Below are positions 50,826-60,353 of a DNA stretch of 64,000 nucleotides, one piece after another (the stretch's first letter is position 1; every line of letters begins with the position of its first letter). The DNA lies in contig NZ_JQMX01000005.1 in assembly GCF_000744945.1 (NCBI RefSeq), forward strand, positions 1 through 64,000. The letters run 5' to 3'. The DNA is from Carnobacterium maltaromaticum DSM 20342. GTDB taxonomy: Bacteria > Bacillota > Bacilli > Lactobacillales > Carnobacteriaceae. The position numbers and the translations under genes are program-made. Below the pieces are notes generated by a model. That model saw nothing but the letters and a program-made list of their open reading frames with translations. It searched no databases and had not been told where the DNA came from.

Positions 50826-51164
50826 TTACTTTATATTTTCATTTTTTTGAACAATTACTTTTACTTTCACTAATAATTCATCTATCAATTTCTCTGGAAC
50901 AGTCTCCACATAACTATATTTTCTTGCATTGTAATCAATGGTTACTAATTGATCTAACAAAACTTTTCCTGAAGATTTCGTACCTTGTAATGGCACATAT
51001 AAAGGATAGTTGCGTTCTGTGTTTGATATTGGAGCAAAGACCGCTATATTAGCATAGTCACTGACACCATGATAGCTTAAACAAATATAGGGTCTGTATC
51101 CTTGTTGTTCATGTCCTTGTTTAGGATCTAAATTTATCTTAACAATATCGCCTTGTTTTACCAT
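50826..51164 (-). CDS. MazF/PemK-type endoribonuclease toxin (module 3)
   Basis: A 112-aa toxin close to that of module 1: GDIVKINLDPKQGHEQQGYRP, then PISNTERNYP, SSGKVLLDQLVTIDYNARKY. The GHEQ loop is conserved. Its ATG overlaps the antitoxin stop by seven bases, exactly the arrangement of module 1, so the two modules share ancestry. Confidence 0.88.
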   Translation of the reverse strand: MVKQGDIVKINLDPKQGHEQQGYRPYICLSYHGVSDYANIAVFAPISNTERNYPLYVPLQGTKSSGKVLLDQLVTIDYNARKYSYVETVPEKLIDELLVKVKVIVQKNENIK

Positions 51165-51400
51165 TTCTCATTTCCTATAGGAGAAAAACTTTGTAGTTCT
51201 GTTGTAAATGTTTCTTTGTTGTAGTCTTTGAAAAGTTCTTCAAAAGTTACTTCTTTTTCGGCTTTGGTTAATACAATCGAATGATTAATAACTTCTACAT
51301 TTAAGTCATCATCTTTTTCTGCTTCCAATGCTTCTAATAGGCTTTTGGGTAAACGGATTGCCTGACTGTTTCCCCACTGTTTAACTGGTAGTTGAATCAT
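51158..51400 (-). CDS. MazE/AbrB-type antitoxin (module 3)
   Basis: An 80-aa protein with the DNA-binding core VKQWGNSQAIRLPKSLL and an acidic, aromatic C-terminal half that ends EKW like module 1's EEW. I chose ATG 51400 behind GGAAGGG over a GTG/TTG-type start 27 bp upstream. The operator-like GAAAGTATCTACTTT lies just upstream. Confidence 0.86.
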   Translation of the reverse strand: MIQLPVKQWGNSQAIRLPKSLLEALEAEKDDDLNVEVINHSIVLTKAEKEVTFEELFKDYNKETFTTELQSFSPIGNEKW

Positions 51401-51434
51401 TAGAATCCCTTCCTCTCTTTTGTCCATTGTAGCA

Positions 51435-51449
51435 GAAAGTATCTACTTT
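51435..51449. promoter_or_regulatory. Operator-like motif shared with mazEF module 1
   Basis: GAAAGTATCTACTTT, the reverse complement of 2585-2599, followed by GTATATACACG, which also echoes the arms of the module 1 palindrome. Confidence 0.55.
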
Positions 51450-51584
51450 GTATATACACGTTATTCAATAAGAGTAAGAAATTAATTCTATTAAATTAAA
51501 ATTTATATAAGCAGATTTTCATAATAGAAGCTGGCTAATCAATATAAAAAGTATAATTGTTAAAAATGTAATAAAGTGAATAAT

Positions 51585-51620
51585 ATAATTGTAGCCTATT
51601 ACACAACAAGGTACAATTAT
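51585..51620. promoter_or_regulatory. Inverted repeat before the small RHH-like gene
   Basis: ATAATTGTA (51585-51593) and TACAATTAT (51612-51620); a third ATAATTGT lies at about 51552. Likely operator. Confidence 0.5.
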
Positions 51621-51651
51621 AGGTGTTATAAAAAAGGGATATTGAAAAATT

Positions 51652-51858
51652 ATGATACAAATAGGCTTTTCGGACCAAGTAAAAAAAGATATTAATGTTA
51701 AACCATCTAAAAATAAACATCAGAAATCAGAGGAAAACATTACTACCGCAGTTAGAATTAGCACACAATATTATGAAGTATTAAGAGAAAGAGCTTTTCT
51801 TGAAAAGACCTCTGTCCGTCAATTAGTTGACGATAGACTAGCAGAGAAATTAGATTAA
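51652..51858 (+). CDS. Small ribbon-helix-helix-like protein, 68 aa
   Basis: The C-terminal 45 residues (TTAVRISTQYYEVLRERAFLEKTSVRQLVDDRL) fit a ribbon-helix-helix DNA-binding fold as in CopG or ParG-type plasmid proteins; the N terminus is a basic flexible tail. The ribosome binding site AAAGGG is rather far from this ATG; a nearby TTG is in another frame. Copy-number control, partition or antitoxin functions are all possible. No partner gene follows. Confidence 0.6.
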   Translation: MIQIGFSDQVKKDINVKPSKNKHQKSEENITTAVRISTQYYEVLRERAFLEKTSVRQLVDDRLAEKLD

Positions 51859-51901
51859 AAAACTGTAACAATAAGATATGTGAGAATGTATTATTTACTT
51901 T

Positions 51902-51959
51902 AAAGCTTGTATAACAAGGAACCACAATTTTTGTGGTTCCTTGTTATACAAGCTTTTTT
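51902..51959 (+). terminator. Very long perfect hairpin terminator
   Basis: A stem of about 26 bp (AAAGCTTGTATAACAAGG... with its complement) around a tiny loop, followed by TTTTTTTT. It ends 35 bp before the Tn3-type end. Confidence 0.85.
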
Positions 51960-52154
51960 TTTCACTTATTTGATAAGAACTATTTCTTTTATACGGGGTC
52001 AATGGAACATCTTAACGAAAAGTTGCGGTATAATCGACTATTAAAAAATAGAAACGCTGATTTAACAGCATTTCTATTTTTTTTAGACTTTAAGGCTCCA
52101 AAATTGTCTGGAACAATCGAACGAAAAGTTGCGGTATCTTTATAAACACGAACA

Positions 52155-55100
52155 TTAGAGAGAATCAGGTGTTTTTAATGGTCGTAATGATCCGTCTTCT
52201 AGACCTTGATTATACTGGAATGAATATTTACCAACAAAGTTTATATGCTCAAATAAAAGTGGAGATAATTTTCCTATAAGTTCTTCTGAACAGTCATATC
52301 CTTCTACTTTCATCTGCTCCAATACTTTTTCAAGATACAGTGTATTCCAATAAATTACTGCATTTGTTACAACGCTTAAAGAGGTTAACTGCTCCTCCAT
52401 TCCATCAATATAAGTTTGATATAATTTTCCATTTCTTCCGTAAAATATACTTCTGCAAAGTGCATGACGTGATTCACCCTTATTTAGCTGTTCAAGTATT
52501 TGACGAGCATAAATTTCATCTGAAAGATAGCGTAGTTGATGTTTGGTCTTATAAACCTTTCCATATTCTGTAATTGCTTTTCCAAGTGAAGTTGGTTGAC
52601 CAGATCGTTGTAACGCTCGAGTTAGTTCAGTTGCATTGACTTTACCAGATTTCAGGGAACCTGCTACTCGAAGTATATCTTCCCAATGTTCTTCAATTAA
52701 ATCAGTGTTAATTCGACTTTTAGTAACATCATTCAATAAACCATAATCAGCATTTTTTTCAATTCTCCATAGTTTGGTACCATGTTTATTCGCAATTCTA
52801 GGACTAAATTGAAAACCTAGTAGTCCAAATAATCCAAAAATAAGGTCACTATATCCAGCTGTATCTGTCATTATCTGAGTGGGCTGTAATCCGCTGGTTT
52901 GATTAAGAAGTCCCTCTAATAAGTAAAGAGAGTCTCTTAACGTGCCTGATACAACCATTCCATGGAAACCAATATAATGATCTGAAACAAAGTTATAGAA
53001 AGTGATTCCTCGGCCTTTGCCAAAGTATTTTGGATTACTAGCAGAGTAAAGTGATCTTTGCGGTGTTATATACCGAATTCCATCTGCAGACGCCATTTCT
53101 CCATTTCCCCAAGCAAGAGCCAGTTCCAATTTCTTATGTGAATGAATAATTTTTTGATTAGCTGCAGTTAAGGTATCAATACGTAAGTATTGATGAGCTA
53201 CATAGGTGAGCCTATCATACTTCAAACTATCAATATTATTTTTGGGAACTGGAGAAAATCCAATATTACATGATTCCGCTAACAATACTGCTAAAATACT
53301 AATATCTAACTGTTTCATTCTGGATTCTTTCTCATTTAAATGTTTAAAGGATTGAGTTAACCCAACTCGTTGGTTTACTTCCAATAATAAATCGGATAAA
53401 TCAATGCTAGGCATGAGTTGGCGCACACGTGATTTAAACTCTTTTTCATTAGGCTGCTCATTTCCCTTTTTCAAATTTGAAACAACTACTTTTACTTCAC
53501 CATTTATTTCTTCAAGCCTTGCCATATTAGATGCATCCCAATTTGATTGTGTTTCTATAAAAGATAGAGACAAATCTTCGCTTAATTTTTGTACAGCTAA
53601 GGTGCCTGAAGAAGGTAAGTCAAGTTGAGTAATCAAAACTTCCCGTTGCTCTATCCACGTAGAATCATCCAATAAATAGCTCATTGGGTCTGCATATTTT
53701 TCACTATTAGTAACAAATATGTCATGCTTTTTTAATCCTTGAAAGAGAAGTTCTAGCCCAGCAATTAACACGCACTGATTTACTGAAGTGGGATTTTCAT
53801 GTATATAATATTGCCATTTTTTAGATAAACAGGGTTCAATATCATAAAAATGGTCTAGTGTTATTGGTTTTGGAAAAACTTCTTTTATCTTTTCCCAAAC
53901 GACTAAGCTATCTGCCCCGTAATTGTTACCTTCAAAGTTAATGGATAAAAGAATAGAGGGGATGAACTTTTTAATTTTCCTGAATGCTTTGCGAAGTTCA
54001 TTAATTGCAATGGGTTCTTGTTCGTTACGAACAATATCCTTAACTTGAAAAATGGCTGCATCCATTTCTTCTTTTTGAAATTTATCTGAAATAACTTTTC
54101 GAATTTCTTGGTTAGTAATGGATTCGTCAAATAAAAGTTCTACAATTTTTGATAACGTAAGAGCAGCTCGATCTAAATCTTTTATTGTTCTCATTCGATC
54201 TTTTATTTCTTTATTTTTTGCACGTCTAAAAATAGCATCTACATATTTTGATAGTGCTAAAAGTTGTTCATCCATTGCTTTTTTCTGATGTTCATAAACA
54301 AATGCCACTAAATGAGCTATTTGGCGATTTAGTGGCATTCTTTATATAGCTTGAGCTTTTGCTTTGAAAGCATAGCTGGCAAGTTTTTTTAATTTCCCTT
54401 CAGGAATTACAGAAAAGTCCCAGTTTTCTGTATGAAAAGATTGGAACATAATCAGTCTATTAAACCCACGAATAAGCTCCTTTTGACTTTCGTCAATCAA
54501 AGGGCTTCGTAAAATATCCATTTTAAGCGTTGCACCACGTATAGGCTCACCAACAAAATCAAATAATTCTAACAAACGTTCTACCTCTGATGTAGCAGGA
54601 ATCTCAGAAAGTAATTTATAGAGTTGTTTTTCAGAAGAATCAATAATTTTAGATACAAAGCGTTCAAAAGTAGAAAAACCTGGTAAAATAATTTTTTCAT
54701 CCAAACATTTTTTTAATAGCATATCAAAAAGCATATTATCCGTCTCAGTTGTATACCATGACCGATCAAGTAACCAATCAGATAAATATTTTTCTACTGC
54801 ATTATCAGTAAATAGTACATAGTTATAGTAGTCTTGTATAAGTTTCATATGTTGCCAAATTGTTTGTTTACGTGTGTACCCATAAAATTCCTTGTAGTCA
54901 ATATTTAGTTGCGCAGCTAAATGCTGAATGACCACTATTGGAAGTGTTTCAAAATCAGATGTAAAGCATCCGAGGAACCTGACGGTTCCTAGTTGAACTG
55001 CGAATCCTAATTTTGTGGACGATTTTTTCATTTTTGCAATAACCTCTTTATCAGAATCATTTAAATAAAAGTAGAGATTAAGTTGTTCTTTAGATGGCTC

Positions 55101-55160
55101 ATTTATAAATTTCCCAAATCCTTCTTTGTGGTGTCCCTTCAATTGTTTAATTTCTACCAT
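52155..55160 (-). pseudogene. tnpA: Tn3-family transposase TnpA with one in-frame stop
   Basis: The gene begins at ATG 55160 and reads 272 codons to ATA-TAA-AGA-ATG (stop at 54342-54344), then continues in the same frame for 727 codons to 52155. Joined, it is about 1000 aa, the normal Tn3 length, with conserved stretches such as HSHKKLELALAWGNGEMASADGIR in part (DDE region) and SDHYIGFHGMVVSGTL. The only lesion is the TAA. The second part has its own ATG two codons later but would lack the N-terminal DNA-binding domain. Confidence 0.88.
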
Positions 55161-55344
55161 TTTAATCCCCCTGAGTGGTTACCAAAAACCAATGTTTTTG
55201 TAACCTCATATTTTTTGAAACTCGATACTGAATAACTAGCTTTTCTAAGTTACAAAAACTAGTTATAAATAAGTTTACAAGAAACACTTGCAAAAATATA
55301 GTTATTTACCGATAATAAAGTAAAAGAGCATCAGGAGGAATTAT
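55161..55344. promoter_or_regulatory. Probable res region between tnpA and tnpR
   Basis: The 184-bp divergent gap contains dyads such as GGTTACCAAAAA...TTTTTGTAACC and repeated AACTAG(T/C) motifs (TAACTAGCTT, AAACTAGTTA), as expected for resolvase subsites and divergent promoters. Confidence 0.55.
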
Positions 55345-55929
55345 ATGATAATAGGATACGCAAGAGTGTCAAAAGATGAGCAACATCTAGATCGACAATT
55401 AGATCAGTTAAAAAAATATGGAGTTGAAAAAATTATTAAAGAAAAATATACTGGAACAAAAAAGTCACGGCCAGGAATTGAAGAACTGTTAAAAATAATC
55501 CGGACAAATGATACAGTAGTTGTAGAAAGTATTTCTCGACTTGGTAGAAATACTTTGGATATATTGACTCTTCTTCAGCACTTAGAAAAAGAAAAGGTAG
55601 AATTCATTTCGTTGAAAGAAAATATGGATACTTCTACGCCTACCGGAAAAGCAATGCTCCAGATGATGAGTGTGATTGCTGAATTAGAGAGGAATTTATT
55701 AGCCGAGCGTGTAAAAGAAGGAATAACTGCAAGCAGGAGACGTGGCGTAAATATTGGAAGACCAAAAATTCCTCAAGAAAAATTGAATTTAGCAATGAGA
55801 ATGTATGACAGTGGAGATTATTCGATTAAAGAAATTCTTGAATCTACCACTATTTCTCAAGGAACGCTTTATCGAGAAATAAATAAAATGAAATTGAAAA
55901 AAATAGAAGATATAAAAAACGAAAGCTAA
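55345..55929 (+). CDS. tnpR: Tn3-type resolvase TnpR
   Basis: A serine recombinase of 194 aa: IIGYARVSKDEQ (nucleophile Ser), ESISRLGRNT with catalytic Arg residues, AELERNLLAERVKEG, and a C-terminal helix-turn-helix (YSIKEILESTTISQGTLYR). It is divergent from tnpA across the res region and would resolve transposition cointegrates. A short hairpin with T-run follows (about 55925-55958). Confidence 0.9.
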   Translation: MIIGYARVSKDEQHLDRQLDQLKKYGVEKIIKEKYTGTKKSRPGIEELLKIIRTNDTVVVESISRLGRNTLDILTLLQHLEKEKVEFISLKENMDTSTPTGKAMLQMMSVIAELERNLLAERVKEGITASRRRGVNIGRPKIPQEKLNLAMRMYDSGDYSIKEILESTTISQGTLYREINKMKLKKIEDIKNES

Positions 55930-56050
55930 GTTGTTAATCCAACCTAGCTTTCGTTTTTATACCGCAACTTTTCGTAAAGATGTTCCATTGACCCCGATTC
56001 CATTACCTTTTTTCTATTTATACATTCAAATGTTCCTTTGATCAAAAGCA

Positions 56051-56722
56051 TTATAATTTTTTCATGTATCTAAGTTCTCGTTCAACCGATAGCAATAGAT
56101 AACTATTCTTAATTCCTAAATATTTTAAACTTTGGAAAGATTTAAAATCAGTCCACATTACCAAAACCATCGATACAATTAAAGTACAAAGAAATGCTAA
56201 TACATACCCTAAGAAATATAAATTGCTTATAAGTCCAGTGAAAATTGCAGCAGTAATGGGAAATAGAAATAGCTTCATAATCGACAATAGAATCTTTCCA
56301 ATTGTATCCCTTTCATTTTTATAGCTAATTTTTAGGTTTGCAACATCTTCTAAAAGTTTATCAATATCCTCATTATCCAAGCTTCTTTCTGATTTTAAAT
56401 CTTTCAAAAATGCTATATATTTCTTACTTCTGCTGCCACTTTTTCTATTTTTAAAAAGAACTATCATTGAAGGAATAAATAATAGTAGCCCACTAATAAA
56501 TAATGCAAGAAGTCTTTTGATAACGACAGTATTCATAGTAGTTGTAAGTATATTGTTAATAAATATAAAAAAGCTCATTATACATAAACTCAGTCCAACT
56601 GTCAAAATATATAGAAATGTCGGTCTAATTACCCATAAAGAATTACAAGCCTTCTTGTAAATCTTTGTATAAAAATTTATAGAATCTATCTTACCTACCA
56701 GCTCAATATTATTTTGACTCAT
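56051..56722 (-). CDS. Hypothetical membrane protein, 223 aa
   Basis: Four predicted membrane segments in two pairs (about 33-55 with 68-90, and 145-165 with 170-192) separated by a charged cytoplasmic stretch (RKSGSRSKKYIAFLKDLKSER...). No motif recognised. It lies downstream of the PlcR-like regulator on the same strand, 200 bp away, and may be in its regulon. Very AT-rich codon use, like the genes to its right. Confidence 0.6.
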   Translation of the reverse strand: MSQNNIELVGKIDSINFYTKIYKKACNSLWVIRPTFLYILTVGLSLCIMSFFIFINNILTTTMNTVVIKRLLALFISGLLLFIPSMIVLFKNRKSGSRSKKYIAFLKDLKSERSLDNEDIDKLLEDVANLKISYKNERDTIGKILLSIMKLFLFPITAAIFTGLISNLYFLGYVLAFLCTLIVSMVLVMWTDFKSFQSLKYLGIKNSYLLLSVERELRYMKKL

Positions 56723-56919
56723 TTCTTAACCACCTTAGTTTTCTTTCTTTTAGTGTATGGGGCTCCTGTAGCAACAGATTAGAAAGTTCCATAGGAATCC
56801 GAACAATAAAAAGTAAAACACTGATATAACTACATTTTTATTATTAGTCTTACCTTTTTTCTTGATTAGATGTTTTTTTCCTCCAGATTATTATAAATAA
56901 ATCGGAAATGAATAAAATT

Positions 56920-57810
56920 TTAAAACAACTCTTTTCCAATATCAAACCCTATAGCGTCTTTTTTGATTATATCTATAACAACTTGATTCCCATTGAAATC
57001 TGCAAATGCCAGTGCATGTAAATAAGATTTTATCGCTTCATCTTTTTTTCCAAGCTTCATTAAATTAAAGGCCTTTTCATACGTTAAAAAATCTAAGTAG
57101 TATGCTAAACCTTCATTTTTCAATAATCTAATCCCTAAATTACATAAGTTCATGCTCTTACTGTACTCATCAATTTTAGAATAGAATTTGGCTGTATTGT
57201 AATAAATCTTTGCAATTTCAGGACTTTCATTTATTGTATCGATCAACGTAAACAATTCATCTAATTGCTCTAATGAACGTTCAAAATAAGTTAATGCTTT
57301 ATCGCTCTCATTTTGCAAATCATAAGCTATTCCAATTCCATTGGTGGCTGAAACATCTAAAAAATCTATACTTTTTTCTAATTCACTATCCAGCACTTGA
57401 TTAAAATAATAAATCGCGTCTGTCGGACTTTCTTTCCCCATTAAGCTAGTAATTCCCATAAAGTAATAATAAAGTTTCCAGTCATAAATCGTTTCTAATT
57501 CGTCTTTTTTTATACTTGATTCAAGTAATTCAAAGGCTTCTTTGTGCTTAACTTTACTACAAAGTTCTCTAACTTCTTTAAATACTGGATTATTTTTATG
57601 TTCCGCATCTAAAGCATAGTCATAAATGCTATTGAACTCAATATTTAGTCTTTCTGCTAACTTTAGTAAAATTGAAATCGTTGGTACACTTGCCCCATTT
57701 TCTAAATTACTAATGGTTGCCTGCGTACAGATATTTTCAGCCAACTCTTTTTGAGTTAATCCACGTTTTAAACATTTGCTCTTAACTTCTTCCCCTATTT
57801 TTGTAGTCAT
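56920..57810 (-). CDS. PlcR-like (RNPP) peptide-responsive regulator, 296 aa
   Basis: N-terminal XRE helix-turn-helix (KCLKRGLTQKELAENICTQATISNLENGASVPTIS in two parts) followed by about 230 residues of TPR-like helices, e.g. ALTYFERSLEQLDELF and KAFNLMKLGKKDEAIKSYL. The layout and the ENIC..SxxENG sequence match PlcR of the RNPP family, whose TPR domain binds an imported signalling peptide. ATG follows AAAGGAATTAAAAA. Directly divergent is a 27-codon ORF (57933-58016) with promoter, ribosome binding site and terminator, the natural candidate for its peptide or target. Confidence 0.85.
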   Translation of the reverse strand: MTTKIGEEVKSKCLKRGLTQKELAENICTQATISNLENGASVPTISILLKLAERLNIEFNSIYDYALDAEHKNNPVFKEVRELCSKVKHKEAFELLESSIKKDELETIYDWKLYYYFMGITSLMGKESPTDAIYYFNQVLDSELEKSIDFLDVSATNGIGIAYDLQNESDKALTYFERSLEQLDELFTLIDTINESPEIAKIYYNTAKFYSKIDEYSKSMNLCNLGIRLLKNEGLAYYLDFLTYEKAFNLMKLGKKDEAIKSYLHALAFADFNGNQVVIDIIKKDAIGFDIGKELF

Positions 57811-57844
57811 TTTTTAATTCCTTTCTTTTTTATATTTTACCCTC

Positions 57845-57873
57845 TTGATTAATCATACAATATTTCGTATTAT
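57845..57873 (+). promoter_or_regulatory. Promoter of the 27-codon ORF with an overlapping palindrome
   Basis: TTGATT (57845-57850), 17-bp spacer, TATTAT (57868-57873). ATAC-N8-GTAT (57855-57870) overlaps spacer and -10, a geometry like the PlcR box (TATG-N8-CATA). Probable binding site of the divergent regulator. Confidence 0.6.
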
Positions 57874-57932
57874 TAAGATATAAATTAGTATTAAAAAATC
57901 AATTTACTTATAAAGAATAGGAGGTTAGTACA

Positions 57933-58016
57933 TTGACTCTCGAAGAGACTATTCTAATATCTAACGCAACACAATTCCCAATTGTTACACCCTTTGGAAA
58001 TGTTCCATACGTATAA
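57933..58016 (+). CDS. Candidate leaderless signalling peptide, 27 aa
   Basis: TTG 57933 stands eight bases after a perfect AGGAGG and opens 27 codons (starts MTLEETILIS, ends TPFGNVPYV). There is no hydrophobic signal segment; the last nine or so residues are mostly hydrophobic/aromatic with Pro and Gly, like mature peptides of RNPP systems. It has its own promoter and a terminator nine bases after the stop, so it is a complete transcription unit rather than the edge of a larger gene. The role as ligand of the PlcR-like regulator is inferred from position alone. Confidence 0.5.
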   Translation: MTLEETILISNATQFPIVTPFGNVPYV

Positions 58017-58024
58017 AAAACTAC

Positions 58025-58062
58025 AAAAAAATAAACTATTAGCTATAATAGTTTATTTTTTA
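58025..58062 (+). terminator. Terminator of the 27-codon ORF
   Basis: AAATAAACTATTA (58029-58041) and its complement (58046-58058) with a GCTA loop and flanking A- and T-runs. Confidence 0.8.
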
Positions 58063-58090
58063 TTTGGTTATTTTTGCATAACCCCCGAAA

Positions 58091-58126
58091 CGGGTTCAAT
58101 GGAACATCTTTACGAAAAGTTGCGGT
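58091..58126 (+). repeat. Solo Tn3-type terminal repeat
   Basis: GGGTTCAATGGAACATCTTTACGAAAAGTTGCGGT (quoted here only in outline: it begins GGGTTCAATGGAACATCT) repeats the 51995 end in the same orientation with few changes. No partner end to its right was found. Confidence 0.75.
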
Positions 58127-58377
58127 GTAAATGCGAATGATTAAAGAATATTAATCTTCATTCGTCGCTATTTTATTTTGGAAAACAGCGTCATTTATTC
58201 TGTCTAAAGCTTTAATTTTCACAATCTCTTGTTCATTCAAAAGAGCCGATTAACAGCCTTTCAATAGAGCCAGTCAACTAGACCATTTCGTTTTCACAAT
58301 CTATCAGGCTGTAACACTTACGGGACATGGTACTTGGTAAAAGGTGGATTATGTCTTCCTAACAGTTAAATAACTTT
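58127..58377. other. Remnant of a minus-strand gene end
   Basis: On the minus strand about 58151-58240 reads LNEQEIVKIKALDRINDAVF and a stop, apparently the C terminus of a lost gene. The rest of the gap holds no gene. Confidence 0.35.
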
Positions 58378-60348
58378 TTATAAATCGTCTAAAAATAAAT
58401 CTTCTTGTTCTTCTATTGTTTTTAATTCTTTTTTAATATCTTCAGATAAGTTATCTAACATATCCATCCTGTACTTTATCATAGAACTCATAAATATATC
58501 GTTTAAAATATTAGATATTTTTATTTGTTCAAGATTAACCCCTACTCCAAAAGAACCTACGTCTTCCCGACTTTTAAACTCTTCAAAACGTTCTTTATAA
58601 ATCTCACGCATCTCAATATTAGAACCCAAAGTAACTTTCATCATTTCAGAGGCGATCAACTCTAATTTTTTATCATTATTAATTTGATGCAACTCAGGTC
58701 TGTATTTAACATTTTTATAGTTTGTAAATTTCCTAAAGACATAGTAGATAAAAATAGATCTATTGGTTTCTCCGGTTTCTGTGGGATAAGGAAACAACAT
58801 ACATCTTATAAAAAAAGAAGTAGAATTTTCTTTTTTTCTGATTTCAAATCTATATTTTCTATCTAACTCTGTTATATAATCTTTAAATGTTGGTTCCATC
58901 TCTATTTCATCTAGAATAGGTACTATAACTTCTTTTTTTAATTTTACTTTATCCAAGGTTTCATCTAATTCATCAAAATAATCTAATGTAGTAATTAATG
59001 TTCTCCAATTATTACTATTATCATTTAGAATTAATTTTTTAAAAAAAATCCGTTTTTTTTCGTCACTAACAACTTCATATAAAAAGTAAGCAGCATAAAA
59101 CTCTTGAAAAATATTATGAACAAAATACCAATTATCCCCTTCTTGATACATAACACATAAACATACCGAAAGATCGTACAAAACGGAGTCTGATGTTACT
59201 TGTCCATTACTCAATAATAAGGATTTTTTGATGATTTCTTTCATTTCATACTTTGTAAACCCTTTTTTTTCTCCTTTGTATTTAAAGTAGGTATGGAAAC
59301 AAATTCTTGAAAATAAATTCAATAGCTCTGAATCTGAAAATGGAGTATGAAAATCTCTAGAGTACTTACCTAACTTTATAGCATCATGTTCTTGATACAA
59401 AATATCATATACCTTTAATAAAAATTGAGCTTTTACTTTAGGGAACTCTGTTGTTTTTTGAAATGTTCTAAACATCAATAATAACAATATAGGATTGGAA
59501 GCCAAACTTTTAAATGAATTAAATAAAGACTCATCTAATAAGCTTCTAAACTCTTCATTTTGCTCATCAGTATAAATGTCAATTTTAGAAATTAAACAAA
59601 TTGCTTGTTCTTTATTTAATCCTGTTGTTCGGTATTTTTCTAATCCTGGTATAGTTTCTAAATATCCTATTTCTGGCATAGCTCTGCTAGTAACTACAAA
59701 ATTATTTTTATCATTTTTACATATCAAGTCATTTATTTCATGAATCGCTATATCGAAATACTCAGATGATATTTCATCAAAAGCATCTAAAAGAAATACA
59801 AATCGTCCTTTTTTGGCCATAAATTCAAAATATTTATATTCGATATCAAATCCTAGCACACACATTTCATCATAGATAAATTTTAAAAAATTTCTTCTCA
59901 TGTTATCCTTTTTTTCCAAATTATATTTTCTCAATTCAATATAAATAGGGATCTTATTCTCATGAAACTCCCCTTTTTGCAGGGAAGATAGCAGGAAATA
60001 TTTTAACATCGTTGATTTTCCAATCCCACCAAATCCTGATATCCACGCTTTCGAACTAATTGATAAAAGTGGTTTTAACGATGTAGTTAGTATATATTGT
60101 TCTATTTCTTCATTATCTTTATATTCCAAATACGTTTCTTGGTATATTTGTTGCAAAGGCATTTTTTTGTCACTTAAAACTGTCGGAACTTTTTCATATG
60201 AATTTATTGCCTTTTCAAAATATAATTTGAAATTTTTATTGAATTTAGTTTCCCACTCACTCCATTTTTCTACTCCTAAATCTATAAATCCATCATGTAA
60301 TTGTATTAGATTATGTCCTAAAAGTGTAGTAATACTAGATAAAATCAT
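58378..60348 (-). CDS. NACHT-domain STAND NTPase (candidate bacterial NLR, phage defence)
   Basis: A 656-aa protein. After about 105 N-terminal residues the NACHT core has Walker A SGFGGIGKSTML (about 105), Walker B FVFLLDAFDEIS with tandem acidic residues, sensor FVVTSRAMPE, and the winged-helix mark VHNIFQEFYAAYFL near 430. About 200 C-terminal residues form an unrecognised, probably sensing, domain without visible repeats. Bacterial NACHT proteins are known stand-alone anti-phage NTPases that trigger abortive responses. The start ATG lies 5 bp after the recombinase stop, with GGAGGAG inside that gene's last codons. Confidence 0.82.
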   Translation of the reverse strand: MILSSITTLLGHNLIQLHDGFIDLGVEKWSEWETKFNKNFKLYFEKAINSYEKVPTVLSDKKMPLQQIYQETYLEYKDNEEIEQYILTTSLKPLLSISSKAWISGFGGIGKSTMLKYFLLSSLQKGEFHENKIPIYIELRKYNLEKKDNMRRNFLKFIYDEMCVLGFDIEYKYFEFMAKKGRFVFLLDAFDEISSEYFDIAIHEINDLICKNDKNNFVVTSRAMPEIGYLETIPGLEKYRTTGLNKEQAICLISKIDIYTDEQNEEFRSLLDESLFNSFKSLASNPILLLLMFRTFQKTTEFPKVKAQFLLKVYDILYQEHDAIKLGKYSRDFHTPFSDSELLNLFSRICFHTYFKYKGEKKGFTKYEMKEIIKKSLLLSNGQVTSDSVLYDLSVCLCVMYQEGDNWYFVHNIFQEFYAAYFLYEVVSDEKKRIFFKKLILNDNSNNWRTLITTLDYFDELDETLDKVKLKKEVIVPILDEIEMEPTFKDYITELDRKYRFEIRKKENSTSFFIRCMLFPYPTETGETNRSIFIYYVFRKFTNYKNVKYRPELHQINNDKKLELIASEMMKVTLGSNIEMREIYKERFEEFKSREDVGSFGVGVNLEQIKISNILNDIFMSSMIKYRMDMLDNLSEDIKKELKTIEEQEDLFLDDL

Positions 60349-60353
60349 AAAAT

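Larger units (their letters stand above)
51995..55995. mobile_element. Tn3-family transposon, 4.0 kb, with defective transposase
   Basis: Bounded by 36-bp inverted repeats beginning GGGGTCAATGGAACATCT (51995-52030 and 55960-55995, one mismatch). It holds only tnpA (split by a stop) and a divergent resolvase with a res-like intergenic region. Flanking pentamers TATAC and GATTC differ, so the usual five-base duplication is missing. A further IR-like copy inside the left end (about 52106-52135) shares TGGAACA and AACGAAAAGTTGCGGTAT. Confidence 0.88.
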
